A stretch of 64,000 bases of DNA from Halomonas getboli (GTDB lineage Bacteria; Pseudomonadota; Gammaproteobacteria; Pseudomonadales; Halomonadaceae): contig NZ_JALMEW010000005.1 of NCBI RefSeq assembly GCF_023094245.1, positions 124,001 through 188,000 on the forward strand, read 5' to 3'. The position numbers and the translations under genes were made by a program. Positions 36,355-45,130 of the stretch are shown here, one piece after another (the first letter of the stretch is position 1; every line of letters starts with the position of its first letter). The notes beneath the pieces were generated by a model that saw nothing but the letters and a program-made list of their open reading frames with translations, had not been told where the DNA came from and searched no databases.

Positions 36355-37257
36355 TCACGGATAGCGGCCGCTGCGGCGGTTCTCCACCAGTACATCGAGA
36401 ATGGCATTGGCCTCGCGCATCACCGGCGAGGGCGGCTCGTCGCGGCGCCGGCTGCACAGGATCGGGATGGTGATGTGCGATTCGGCCAGGTAGACGAAGC
36501 TGATGCCGTCGCGCTGGACGCGCTTGACCTGCTCCGGCACCAGGGTGATGCCCATCTCCGAGGCCACCAGGCCCAGCGCGGTCTGCACCTCGTTGGCCTC
36601 CTGGGAGACCGTGATCTTGAGCCCTCGGCGCCGGAACATGCCGAGTACGGTGTCCGCCATGCTTGGCCGCGGCGTGGCCGGGAACAGGATCAGCGGGTAC
36701 TCGGCCAGCTGCGCCATGGTCGGCGTGGTGCCCTCCAGCGGATGCCCCTTGGGCAGTGCCGCCATCAGCGGTTCCTCGAACAGCACCTCTTGCTCGATCT
36801 CCGGATCATCGAGCCGCAGCCGGCCGAAGCCGATATCGATGCGACCCGCCTTGAGGGCCTGGATCTGCTGCACCGTGGTCAGCTCGACCAGCGTCAGCTC
36901 CACGTCATCCTTTTGTCGCAATTCGCGCACCAGCAGCGGCAGCTGGCCGTAGAACACCGACGGCACGAAGCCGACGCTGAACAGCTGGCGATGGCTGCGG
37001 GCAATGCGACGGGTATCGGTGACCGTGGTGTCGACCTTCTCCAGTATCTGCAGGGTATGTTCATAGAAGAAGTGACCCGCCGTCGTCAGGGCCAGGCCTC
37101 GAGGTCCTCGGTCGAACAGTCTGACTCCGATTTCATTCTCCAAGTTATTGATTTGTCTTGTTAGTGGCGGTTGTGCCATATGCAGTTTTGCGGCCGCACG
37201 GGTCATGTTCAGCTCCCTGGCGGCGACGCAGAAGTAACGAAGATGGCGCAGCTCCAT
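36355..37257 (-). CDS. catR: LysR-family regulator of catechol/benzoate genes (CatR/CatM/BenM type)
   Basis: A 300-residue LysR protein starting MELRHLRYFCVAARELNMTRAA, the characteristic start of CatM/BenM/CatR, with the recognition helix HMAQPPLTRQINNLENEIG and an effector-binding domain from about residue 90. Relatives bind cis,cis-muconate (BenM also benzoate) and activate cat and ben genes. It is divergent from catB, and an ATAC-N7-GTAT operator begins two bases upstream of its own start codon, consistent with autorepression. It is the only LysR gene next to the cat-ben block, so it may serve both pathways. Confidence 0.93.
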   Translation of the reverse strand: MELRHLRYFCVAARELNMTRAAAKLHMAQPPLTRQINNLENEIGVRLFDRGPRGLALTTAGHFFYEHTLQILEKVDTTVTDTRRIARSHRQLFSVGFVPSVFYGQLPLLVRELRQKDDVELTLVELTTVQQIQALKAGRIDIGFGRLRLDDPEIEQEVLFEEPLMAALPKGHPLEGTTPTMAQLAEYPLILFPATPRPSMADTVLGMFRRRGLKITVSQEANEVQTALGLVASEMGITLVPEQVKRVQRDGISFVYLAESHITIPILCSRRRDEPPSPVMREANAILDVLVENRRSGRYP

Positions 37258-37258
37258 G

Positions 37259-37273
37259 ATACCTCCAGGGTAT
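37259..37273. promoter_or_regulatory. CatM/BenM-type operator ATAC-N7-GTAT
   Basis: ATACCTCCAGGGTAT is a perfect match to the ATAC-N7-GTAT recognition site described for Acinetobacter BenM and CatM. It lies at the catR end of the 102-base catR-catB gap, so one bound regulator could repress catR and activate catB. A second dyad, AACCATATTGGTT (37287-37299), may be a lower-affinity site closer to the catB promoter. Confidence 0.85.
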
Positions 37274-37359
37274 GGCTACGGACTCAAACCATATTGGTTG
37301 GGGCTCACCGGGGCAAGCACACTGCCAACACTTTCTCAGTGCGTAGTCCAGGAGCCTTC

Positions 37360-38484
37360 ATGTCCGCCGTGATCGAGTCCATCGAGACGCTGCTGGTCGA
37401 TCTGCCGACCATCCGTCCCCACAAGCTTTCCATGGCCACCATGGCCTGCCAGACGATGGTCATCGTGCGCATGCGCCACAGCGACGGCATCGAGGGGCTG
37501 GGCGAGGGCACCACCATCGGCGGCCTCGCCTACGGCCCGGAGAGCCCGGAGAGCATCAAGCGCAACATCGACGCCTACCTGGCGCCGCTGCTGGTCGGCC
37601 AGCCCTCGAGCAACCTCAACGCCCTGATGGCGCGGCTGAATCGTCACGTGCGCGGCAACCCGATCGCCAAGTCGGCGCTGGAGACCGCGCTGCTGGACGC
37701 CCAGGGCAAGCGCCTGGGGCTGTCGGTGGCCGAGCTGCTGGGCGGCGCCCGCCAGGCCCATCTGCCGGTGCTGTGGACCCTGGCCTCCGGCGATACCCAG
37801 AAGGACATCGACGAGGCCTTCCAGCGCCTCGACGACGGCCGCCACCGCGACTTCAAGCTCAAGATCGGTGCCAACGCCCTGGACGATGACGTGCGCCACG
37901 TGGCCGACATCAAGGCCGCGCTGGGCGATCGCGCCAGCGTGCGCGTCGACGTCAACCAGGCCTGGGACGAGGCCACCGCGGTGCGCGGCATCGCCGCGCT
38001 GCAGGACGCCGGCATCGCGCTGATCGAGCAGGCCATCCCGGCCCGCGAGCAGGGTGGACTGATCCGCCTGGCCGATCGCTTCCGGGTGCCGATGCTGGCC
38101 GACGAGGCGGTGGCCGACGCCCGCGACGGCCTGGACCTGGTCGGCGGCGGCTTCAGCGGCGCCTTCGCGCTGAAGATCGCCAAGGCCGGCGGGCCGCGTC
38201 CGGCGCTCGAGCTGGCGGCGCTGGCCCAGACCGCCGGTGTCGGCCTGTACGGCGGCACCATGCTCGAGGGCACCATCGGCACCGCCGCCTCGCTGCACGC
38301 CTGGGCGACCCTGCCCGAGATGGCCTGGGGCACCGAGATGTTCGGCCCGCTGCTGCTCAAGGACGACATCGTCGCCGAGCCGCTGCGCTACCACGACTTC
38401 GGCGTCGACCTGCCGGCCGGCCCCGGCCTCGGCGTGAGCCTCGATGAAGACAGGCTCAAGCACTACTCGCGCAAGTCACCCTAG
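37360..38484 (+). CDS. catB: Muconate cycloisomerase
   Basis: A 374-residue enolase-superfamily enzyme that lactonises cis,cis-muconate to muconolactone with Mn2+. The first catalytic lysine pair is in FKLKIG, metal ligands are Asp in VRVDVNQAWDE, Glu and Asp in LADEAVADA, and the second lysine is in FALKIAKAGG. The N-terminal capping domain carries PTIRPHKLSMATMACQTMV. The usual length is about 370. The start ATG 37360 follows GGAG at 37351-37354. It is the first gene of the catB-catC-catA-benABCD run, so it follows the regulated promoter. Confidence 0.96.
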   Translation: MSAVIESIETLLVDLPTIRPHKLSMATMACQTMVIVRMRHSDGIEGLGEGTTIGGLAYGPESPESIKRNIDAYLAPLLVGQPSSNLNALMARLNRHVRGNPIAKSALETALLDAQGKRLGLSVAELLGGARQAHLPVLWTLASGDTQKDIDEAFQRLDDGRHRDFKLKIGANALDDDVRHVADIKAALGDRASVRVDVNQAWDEATAVRGIAALQDAGIALIEQAIPAREQGGLIRLADRFRVPMLADEAVADARDGLDLVGGGFSGAFALKIAKAGGPRPALELAALAQTAGVGLYGGTMLEGTIGTAASLHAWATLPEMAWGTEMFGPLLLKDDIVAEPLRYHDFGVDLPAGPGLGVSLDEDRLKHYSRKSP

Positions 38485-38534
38485 GTCGCGCAAGTCATTC
38501 CGGCGCAGACACGTTCCAGAGAAAGGAGATTCCC

Positions 38535-38825
38535 ATGCTGTTCCAGGTAGAAATGACCGTGAAACTGCCGCCGGAGATGCCGGCCGAGCAGGCCGCCGAG
38601 ATCAAGGCCACCGAGAAGGCCTACTCCCAGGAGCTGCAGCGCGCCGGCAAGTGGCGCCATCTGTGGCGGGTGGCCGGCAGCTACTCCAACGTCAGCATCT
38701 TCGACGTCGAGGACAACGCCGAGCTGCAGGAGCTGGTTTCCCACCTGCCGCTGTTCCCCTACATGGAGATCGCCGTCAAGCCGCTGTGCCGCCACCCCTC
38801 CTCCGTGCGTGACGACGACAGCTGA
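38535..38825 (+). CDS. catC: Muconolactone delta-isomerase
   Basis: A 96-residue enzyme that shifts the double bond of muconolactone to give 3-oxoadipate enol-lactone; it forms a decamer in other bacteria. MLFQVEMTVKLPPEMPAEQA, the KWRHLWRVAGSYSNVSIFDV block, and LPLFPYMEIAVKPLCRHPS are family-diagnostic. AAAGGAG precedes the start. It lies 50 bases after catB and 53 before catA. No pcaD (enol-lactone hydrolase) is in the window, so the last ring-cleavage steps must be coded elsewhere. Confidence 0.97.
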   Translation: MLFQVEMTVKLPPEMPAEQAAEIKATEKAYSQELQRAGKWRHLWRVAGSYSNVSIFDVEDNAELQELVSHLPLFPYMEIAVKPLCRHPSSVRDDDS

Positions 38826-38878
38826 TCCCGCCGTTCATCGAAGACGACGCGATATAACAACGACATGAGGACGCCAGC

Positions 38879-39853
38879 ATGACCGTGAAGATTTTCGACA
38901 CTCCCGAGGTTCAGGACTTTCTCAAGGCCGTCAGCGGCTTCGACCAGGAAGGCGGCGACGAGCGCGCCAAGCAGATCCTGCATCGCCTGCTTTCCGATCT
39001 GTACCGGCTGATCGACGACTACGACGTCACCCCCGAGGAATTCTGGTCCTCCGTGAGCGTGCTCAACGCGCTCGGCCAGGGCACCCAGTTCGGCCTGTTG
39101 GCCCCGGGGCTCGGCTTCGATCACTACCTCGACATGCGCATGGACGCGGCCGACGCCGAGGCCGGACGCACCGGCGGCACGCCGCGCACCATCGAGGGTC
39201 CGCTGTATGTGGCCGGCGCCCCGGAGCTCCAGGGCAGCGGGCGGATGGACGACGGCACCGACACCGACGGCGAGGCGATGTGGCTGACCGGACAGGTGCG
39301 CGACACCGACGGCCAGCCGATCGCCGGGGCCAGGGTCGAGGTGTGGCACGCCGACTCCAAGGGCGGCTATTCCTTCTTCGATCCGTCCCAGGCCGAGTAC
39401 AACCTGCGCCGCTCGATCATCACCGACGCCGACGGCCGCTACGCGGTGCGCAGCATCATTCCTTCCGGCTACGGCTGCCCGCCGGACAGCCCGACCCAGC
39501 AGGTGCTCGATCTGCTCGGCCGCCACGGCCAGCGTCCGGCGCACATCCACTACTTTGTCTCCGCCCCTGGGCACCAGCACCTGACCACCCAGATCAACCT
39601 GGCCGGCGACCCCTACACCTTCGACGACTTCGCCTTCGCCACCCGCGAGGATCTGGTGGTCGAGGGGCATCGGATCGAGGATGCCGCCGCCATCGAGGCA
39701 CGCGGCTTCGAGGGACCCTTCACCGAGGTGGTGTTCGACGTCGCGCTGTCGCCGACCGATGCCGCCGAGCTTCAGGTGCGCCACAAGCGTCCGCGGGCCA
39801 AGGAAGACGAGCAGGACCAGGCCAGCCAGCAGGCGGGCGCCGCCCGGGTCTGA
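38879..39853 (+). CDS. catA: Catechol 1,2-dioxygenase
   Basis: A 324-residue intradiol dioxygenase that opens catechol to cis,cis-muconate with non-haem Fe(III). An N-terminal helical dimer domain (about 1-100) precedes the beta sandwich. The four iron ligands are visible: Tyr in GGYSFFDPS, Tyr in PSGYGCPPDS, and two His in AHIHYFVSAPGHQHL. The C-terminus has a longer, Gln/Ala-rich tail (KEDEQDQASQQAGAARV) than most homologues of about 305-310 residues. It takes catechol from both the benzoate and the salicylate branches coded nearby. Confidence 0.97.
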   Translation: MTVKIFDTPEVQDFLKAVSGFDQEGGDERAKQILHRLLSDLYRLIDDYDVTPEEFWSSVSVLNALGQGTQFGLLAPGLGFDHYLDMRMDAADAEAGRTGGTPRTIEGPLYVAGAPELQGSGRMDDGTDTDGEAMWLTGQVRDTDGQPIAGARVEVWHADSKGGYSFFDPSQAEYNLRRSIITDADGRYAVRSIIPSGYGCPPDSPTQQVLDLLGRHGQRPAHIHYFVSAPGHQHLTTQINLAGDPYTFDDFAFATREDLVVEGHRIEDAAAIEARGFEGPFTEVVFDVALSPTDAAELQVRHKRPRAKEDEQDQASQQAGAARV

Positions 39854-39924
39854 GCCCTGGCGAGCGCTGAGCGCCGGCGAGTCCCTTCTTCCCCGACCCT
39901 TTACCATCCGTGAGGAGCCTGATC

Positions 39925-41310
39925 ATGACCAGCAAGCTTGATCGTCTCGAACAACGCGTCCGCGGTGCCGTCGTCGACGACGCCGAGGCCGGTACCTTCC
40001 GCGTGCATCGCAGCATCTTCACCGACCCCGAGTTCTTCGAGCTCGAGATGAAGCACGTCTTCGAGGGCAACTGGCTGTTCCTGGCCCACGAGAGCCAGAT
40101 CGCCGAGCCCGGTGACTACATGACCGTCACCATGGGTCGCCAGCCGGTGGTCATCACCCGCGACAAGCAGGGCGAGCTGCATGCCCTGATCAACGCCTGC
40201 GCCCACCGCGGCGCCACCCTGTGTCGCAAGAAACGCGGCAACAAGGGCACCTTCACCTGCCCGTTCCATGGCTGGACCTTCAAGAACGACGGCAAGCTGC
40301 TCAAGGCCAAGAACGAGAAGACCGGCGCCTACCCGGACGCCTTCAAGAGCGAGGGCTCCCACGACCTCACGCGGGTGCCGGTGTTCGAGAACTACAAGGG
40401 CTTCCTGTTCGGCAGCCTGAGCACCGACGTGATGCCGCTCGAGGAGTACCTGGGCGAGACCACCAAGATCATCGACAACATCGTCGACCAGGCGCCGGAA
40501 GGCCTGGAGATCCTGCGCGGCACCTCGTCGTACACCTTCAACGGCAACTGGAAGCTGGGCGCGGAGAACGGCGCCGACGGCTACCACGTCGGCACCGTGC
40601 ACTGGAACTACGCCTCGACCATGGACCGCCGCAACTACGACGCCGGCGGCACCAAGGCGGTGGACGCCGACGGCTGGTCGAAGAGCCAGGGCGGCTTCTA
40701 CTCCTTTGATCACGGCCACATGATGCTGTGGACCCGGCTGCTCAACCCCGAGGTGCGTCCGGTCTATACCCGCAAGGACGAGATCGAGGCCGAGCTGGGC
40801 GAGGCCCGGGCCGACTCCATCGTCAACCAGACCCGCAACCTCTGCCTGTACCCCAACGTCTACCTGATGGACCAGTTCTCGACCCAGATCCGGGTGATCC
40901 GTCCGCTGTCCGTGGACAAGAGCGAGGTGACCATCTACTGCTTCGCGCCCAAGGGCGAGTCGGCCGAGAACCGCGCACTGCGCATCCGCCAGTACGAGGA
41001 CTTCTTCAACGTCTCGGGCATGGGCACGCCGGACGACCTGGAAGAGTTCCGCGCCTGCCAGACCGGCTATGCCGGCGAGGACGCCGAGTGGAACGACCTC
41101 AGTCGCGGCGCCAAGCAGTGGATCGAGGGCGCCGATGACAACGCCCGGGCGATCGACATGAAGCCGCTGCTGAGCGGGGCATCGCCGGAAGACGAGGGGC
41201 TCTACGTGCTGCACCACCAGCACTGGGTCGAGGAGATGCTGCGCGCCATCGACAAGGAACGCAGCCAGTTTATCGCCACCGTCGGCGCCAACGAGGAGGC
41301 TTCCGCATGA
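39925..41310 (+). CDS. benA: Benzoate 1,2-dioxygenase, large (alpha) subunit
   Basis: A 461-residue Rieske oxygenase subunit. The Rieske 2Fe-2S ligands are in [12 protein letters not shown] and CPFHGWTFK, and the mononuclear iron ligands lie in [14 protein letters not shown] (His, His) with a later Asp. With BenB it adds O2 to benzoate to give the cis-diol carboxylate, using electrons from BenC. Length and sequence match BenA/XylX. The ATG at 39925, with GAGGAG just before it, is used rather than the upstream GTG. It follows catA after 71 bases without an obvious new promoter or operator. Confidence 0.96.
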   Translation: MTSKLDRLEQRVRGAVVDDAEAGTFRVHRSIFTDPEFFELEMKHVFEGNWLFLAHESQIAEPGDYMTVTMGRQPVVITRDKQGELHALINACAHRGATLCRKKRGNKGTFTCPFHGWTFKNDGKLLKAKNEKTGAYPDAFKSEGSHDLTRVPVFENYKGFLFGSLSTDVMPLEEYLGETTKIIDNIVDQAPEGLEILRGTSSYTFNGNWKLGAENGADGYHVGTVHWNYASTMDRRNYDAGGTKAVDADGWSKSQGGFYSFDHGHMMLWTRLLNPEVRPVYTRKDEIEAELGEARADSIVNQTRNLCLYPNVYLMDQFSTQIRVIRPLSVDKSEVTIYCFAPKGESAENRALRIRQYEDFFNVSGMGTPDDLEEFRACQTGYAGEDAEWNDLSRGAKQWIEGADDNARAIDMKPLLSGASPEDEGLYVLHHQHWVEEMLRAIDKERSQFIATVGANEEASA

Positions 41311-41792
41311 ACTATCTCGATATTCAGGCCTTCGTGCATCGCGAGGCGCGGCTGCTCGACGACCGCCAGTGGGACGAGTGGCTGACCTGCTACCGCCAGG
41401 ACGCGGAGTTCTGGATGCCGGCCTGGGACGACGACGACGAGTTGACCGTGGACCCGCAGTCCGAGATCTCGCTGATCTACTACCCCAGCCGCGAGGGGCT
41501 GGAGGACCGGGTCTATCGCATCAAGACCGAGCGCAGCGGCGCGACCAGCATTCCCGAGCCGCGCACCACCCACCTGATCAGCAACCTCGAGGTGCTGAAG
41601 CAGGACGGCGACACGGTGGAGCTGCGCTTCAACTGGCACACCCTGAGCCACCGCTACCAGCAGACCAACCAGTTCTTCGGTACCTCCTTCTACACCCTGG
41701 ACGTGTCGGGCGAGGCGCCGCTGATCACCCGCAAGAAGGTGATCCTGAACAACGACTACATCCACCAGGTCATCGACGTCTATCACATCTGA
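41307..41792 (+). CDS. benB: Benzoate 1,2-dioxygenase, small (beta) subunit
   Basis: A 161-residue structural subunit (cystatin-like fold) of the hexameric oxygenase. [29 protein letters not shown] and the C-terminal [23 protein letters not shown] match BenB/XylY. It holds no catalytic metals. The start overlaps the benA stop as ATGA, so the subunits are made in step. Confidence 0.96.
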   Translation: MNYLDIQAFVHREARLLDDRQWDEWLTCYRQDAEFWMPAWDDDDELTVDPQSEISLIYYPSREGLEDRVYRIKTERSGATSIPEPRTTHLISNLEVLKQDGDTVELRFNWHTLSHRYQQTNQFFGTSFYTLDVSGEAPLITRKKVILNNDYIHQVIDVYHI

Positions 41793-41825
41793 TCGCGTCG
41801 CCCGGACCGGGTGAGGAGAACGACC

Positions 41826-42869
41826 ATGAGTTATACCATCGCGCTCAACTTCGAAGACGGGGTCACCCGCTTCATCGGCTGCAAGGAAGGCGAGACCGTG
41901 CTCGACGCCGCCTACCGGCAGAAGGTCAACCTGCCCATGGACTGCTCCGACGGCGTCTGCGGCACCTGCAAGGGCCACTGCGAGCAGGGCACCTTCGACC
42001 TGGGCGACGAGTACCTGGACGAGGCGCTGTCCGACGAGGAGGCCGCCGAGGGCCAGGTGCTGACCTGCCAGATGGTGCCGTCGACCGACTGCGTCATCCA
42101 GGTGCCGGTGGCCTCGACCCTGTGCAAGACCGCGGTCGGCAAGCTCGAGGGCACCGTAGCCGAGGTCGAGCAGCTCTCCGAGGACAGCATCGAGCTGGCC
42201 ATCGATCTGGATGACGGCGCCGAGCTGGCCTTCCTGCCCGGCCAGTACCTCCATATCGGCGTGCCGGGCACCGACGCGCATCGCTCCTACTCCTTCAGCT
42301 CCAGGCCGGGCGAGACGCGGACCACCTTCCTGATCCGCAACGTGCCGGGCGGGCTGATGAGCGGCTACCTCACCGATCGGTGCAAGCCGGGCGAGCGCCT
42401 CGAGCTGACCGGGCCGATGGGCAGCTTCTACCTGCGCGAGATCACCCGCCCGGTGCTGATGCTGGCCGGCGGCACCGGCCTGGCGCCGTTCCTCTCCATG
42501 CTCGAGCAGCTGGCCCAGAAGCAGGAGGACGGGCAGGGCTGCGCTCAGCCGATCCATCTGATCTACGGCGTCAACAAGGACGACCATCTGGTCAAGACCG
42601 ATGCTCTGGACGCGATCCAGCAGCGGTTGCCGAGCTTCACCTACGCCACCGTGGTGGTGGACGAGGCCAGCGAGCATCCGCGCAAGGGCTACGTCACCCA
42701 TCACATGGAGGCCGAGGTGCTGCACGACGGCGACGTCGACGTCTACCTGTGCGGGCCGCCGCCGATGGTCGACGCCGTGCTCAAGCACTTCGACGAGCAG
42801 GGCATCGCGCCGCAGAGCTTCCACTACGAGAAGTTCACGCCCAACCAGGCGCCCGGGGAGGCCGCATGA
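41826..42869 (+). CDS. benC: Benzoate 1,2-dioxygenase electron-transfer component
   Basis: A 347-residue reductase. A plant-type ferredoxin domain sits first (about 5-100, CSDGVCGTCKGHC with a later CQM cysteine), followed by an FAD domain (about 108-205, HRSYSFSSRPGE) and an NADH domain (about 215-340, GGTGLAPFLSML, CGPPPMVDA). It passes electrons from NADH to BenA. The ATG 41826 follows GAGGAG. It overlaps benD by four bases. Confidence 0.96.
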   Translation: MSYTIALNFEDGVTRFIGCKEGETVLDAAYRQKVNLPMDCSDGVCGTCKGHCEQGTFDLGDEYLDEALSDEEAAEGQVLTCQMVPSTDCVIQVPVASTLCKTAVGKLEGTVAEVEQLSEDSIELAIDLDDGAELAFLPGQYLHIGVPGTDAHRSYSFSSRPGETRTTFLIRNVPGGLMSGYLTDRCKPGERLELTGPMGSFYLREITRPVLMLAGGTGLAPFLSMLEQLAQKQEDGQGCAQPIHLIYGVNKDDHLVKTDALDAIQQRLPSFTYATVVVDEASEHPRKGYVTHHMEAEVLHDGDVDVYLCGPPPMVDAVLKHFDEQGIAPQSFHYEKFTPNQAPGEAA

Positions 42870-43651
42870 GCCGAAAACGCTTCCAGGGCCGGGTGATGGT
42901 GATCACCGGCGCCGCCCAGGGCATCGGTCGGCGCGTCGCCGAGCAGGCGGCCGCCGAGGGCGCCCGGCTGGCGCTGGTCGATCGCGCCGAGATCGTCCGT
43001 GACGTGGCCGCCGAGCTGACCGAGCAGGGCCTCGACGCCATCGCCCTGCTGGCCGACCTGGAGACCTTCGAGGGGGCCGAGGGCGCCATGCGCGGGGCCC
43101 TGGCGCACTTCGGCCGCATCGACATCCTGATCAACAACGTGGGCGGGGCGATCAACTTCAAGCCGTTCACCGAGTTCAGCGCCGACGAGATATCGGCCGA
43201 GATCACCCGCTCGCTGATGCCGACGCTGTGGTGCTGCCGGGCGGTGCTGCCGGCCATGTTGGAGCAGGGCGGCGGCGTGATCGTCAACGTCTCCTCGGCG
43301 GCGACCCGCGGCATTCATCGCATTCCGTACTCGGCGGCCAAGGGCGGGGTCAACGCCATGACCGCGTCGCTGGCCTTCGAGGTCGCCGAGCACGGCATCC
43401 GCGTGGTGGCCACGGCGCCCGGCGGCACCGAGGCGCCGCCGCGGCGCATCTCGCGCGGCACCCCGGAACCGCGCAACGAGACCGAGCAGGCCTGGTTCCA
43501 GGCCCATATCGACCAGACCCGGCAGAGCTGCCTGTTCGGCCGCTACGGCACCCTGGACGAGATGGCCGCGCCGATCCTGTTCATGGCCTCCGACGAGGCC
43601 AGCTATATCACTGGCAGCGTACTGCCGGTGGCCGGGGGAGACCTCGGGTAG
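42866..43651 (+). CDS. benD: 1,6-dihydroxycyclohexa-2,4-diene-1-carboxylate dehydrogenase
   Basis: A 261-residue short-chain dehydrogenase that oxidises and decarboxylates the benzoate cis-diol to catechol with NAD. It shows the cofactor motif TGAAQGIG, the NNVGG strand, and the catalytic Tyr-Lys pair in YSAAKGG, with Ser in VNVSSAATRG. The RISRGTPEPRNETEQAWFQ loop is typical of BenD/XylL. Coupled to benC by an ATGA overlap; it closes the enzymatic part of the operon. Confidence 0.95.
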   Translation: MSRKRFQGRVMVITGAAQGIGRRVAEQAAAEGARLALVDRAEIVRDVAAELTEQGLDAIALLADLETFEGAEGAMRGALAHFGRIDILINNVGGAINFKPFTEFSADEISAEITRSLMPTLWCCRAVLPAMLEQGGGVIVNVSSAATRGIHRIPYSAAKGGVNAMTASLAFEVAEHGIRVVATAPGGTEAPPRRISRGTPEPRNETEQAWFQAHIDQTRQSCLFGRYGTLDEMAAPILFMASDEASYITGSVLPVAGGDLG

Positions 43652-43763
43652 CGCCAACAAACAGTTAACGCCATAGCGCCAGCAACGCGAAACGCCGCCC
43701 CGCCAGGGGCGGCCTCCGACGGCCAGCCCCTGATACCAATGACAACAAACTTCGGAGCACAGC

Positions 43764-45005
43764 ATGAAACATCTCGAGAAAGGCGTCAGCCTGCGGCATG
43801 CGCCGGCTGACTTCATCCGCGATCTCAACGTCGACAACGTCAGCGCCGGGATCGTGGCCGGGCTCTTCGGCATCAGCGCCAGCGTGATTCACGTCGGCGC
43901 CGGCACCGCCGCCGGGCTCGATCCGCAGTTCATCATGCTCTGGGTTATCGCCTACCTGATGATCAACGGCCTGTTCGGGCTGCTCATGCCGGCCTACTAC
44001 CGGCTGCCGCTGCCGATGGCCAATTCGATCCCCGGCGCGCTGCTGTTCGCCGCCATCATCCCGGTGGTCGGGGTGGAAGCGGCGCTCGGCGCCTCGCTGA
44101 TCGCCGGGGCCATCGCGCTGGTGGCCGGGCTCGCCGGGGTGATGGGCATCGTCATGAAGCTGATTCCCATGCCGATCGTGATGGGCATGGTCGGCGGCGT
44201 GCTGCTCAAGTTCGGCCTCAACATGGTCGCGCCGCTGGAACACGCCATCGTGCCGGCGGCGATCATGATCCTGGCCTTCTTCCTGTCGGCGCGCTTCCTG
44301 CGCCGGGTGCCGCCGCTGATCGTGGCCATGCTGGCCGGCATCGCCTACATGGCCTTCACCGGAATCGATTTCTCCGGCGTGGAATTCTCGGTGACCTTCC
44401 CCGAGTTCATCCGGCCGACCTTCACCCTGGAGGCCTTCCTGGCCTACGGCCTGCCGCTGGCGCTGATCCTGGTCGGCATGGAAACGCCGGCCGGCGTGGG
44501 GCTGGTCAAGGGCATGGGCTACAAGGAAGTGCCGGCCAACGCCATCACCGCGGTGGGCGGCTTCGCGACCATGATCTCGTCCTTCTTCAACCTGCACAGC
44601 ACCTGCATCGCGGCACCGATGACCGGCATCTGCTCCTCGCCGGAGGCCGGCAAGCCGGACAAGCGCTGGGTGGCGGCGGTGATCGCCGGGGCCATCTTCG
44701 TGGTGGGAGCGCCGTTCTACGGCTACGTGATCAGCCTGATCGAGGCGATGCCGTCCTACTTCGTCGCCATCGTCGCCGGCCTGGCGCTGCTCAAGGTGAT
44801 CACCTCGGCGATGTACATGACCTTCGCCGGCGGCAAGCACGAGATGGGCGGGCTGTTCGCCTTCCTGATCGCCGCCTCGGGGCTGCAGATCCTCGGCATC
44901 GGCGCCTCCTTCTGGGCCCTGGTGCTGGGCGTGTTCATCTCGCTGGTGTTCGAGACCAAGGACTTCGAGTTCATTCGTCGGGCCGCCCACGAGCCCAGCG
45001 CCTGA
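43764..45005 (+). CDS. BenE-family membrane transporter (first copy)
   Basis: A 413-residue protein with about 12 hydrophobic segments of the BenE/SulP-UraA fold. Conserved features include NVDNVSAGIVAGLFGISASVIHVGAG, a PMANSIPGALL substrate-site-like loop and GMVGGVLLKFGL. It is less like classical BenE than the second copy at 45131, so its substrate could be another aromatic acid such as salicylate or a hydroxybenzoate; this is inference from position. It has its own ribosome-binding site (GGAG) 112 bases after benD and is followed by a strong terminator. Confidence 0.83.
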   Translation: MKHLEKGVSLRHAPADFIRDLNVDNVSAGIVAGLFGISASVIHVGAGTAAGLDPQFIMLWVIAYLMINGLFGLLMPAYYRLPLPMANSIPGALLFAAIIPVVGVEAALGASLIAGAIALVAGLAGVMGIVMKLIPMPIVMGMVGGVLLKFGLNMVAPLEHAIVPAAIMILAFFLSARFLRRVPPLIVAMLAGIAYMAFTGIDFSGVEFSVTFPEFIRPTFTLEAFLAYGLPLALILVGMETPAGVGLVKGMGYKEVPANAITAVGGFATMISSFFNLHSTCIAAPMTGICSSPEAGKPDKRWVAAVIAGAIFVVGAPFYGYVISLIEAMPSYFVAIVAGLALLKVITSAMYMTFAGGKHEMGGLFAFLIAASGLQILGIGASFWALVLGVFISLVFETKDFEFIRRAAHEPSA

Positions 45006-45040
45006 CACCGGGCCCGCTTCGCGATACCGTCTTCTCCGTT

Positions 45041-45076
45041 GGCCCGTGGCTGCCTGGCAGCGCACGGGCCTTTTTT
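45041..45076 (+). terminator. Rho-independent terminator after the first BenE-family gene
   Basis: The stem GGCCCGTG (45041-45048) pairs with CACGGGCC (45063-45070), an inner GCTGC/GCAGC stem extends it, and TTTTTT follows at once. It should end the long cat-ben transcript, leaving the second benE with reduced or separate expression. Confidence 0.9.
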
Positions 45077-45130
45077 CTCTCGTGGCGGCGCCCTCGGCGC
45101 TGCCGCCCGGATCTTGCCAAGGAACTCGCC

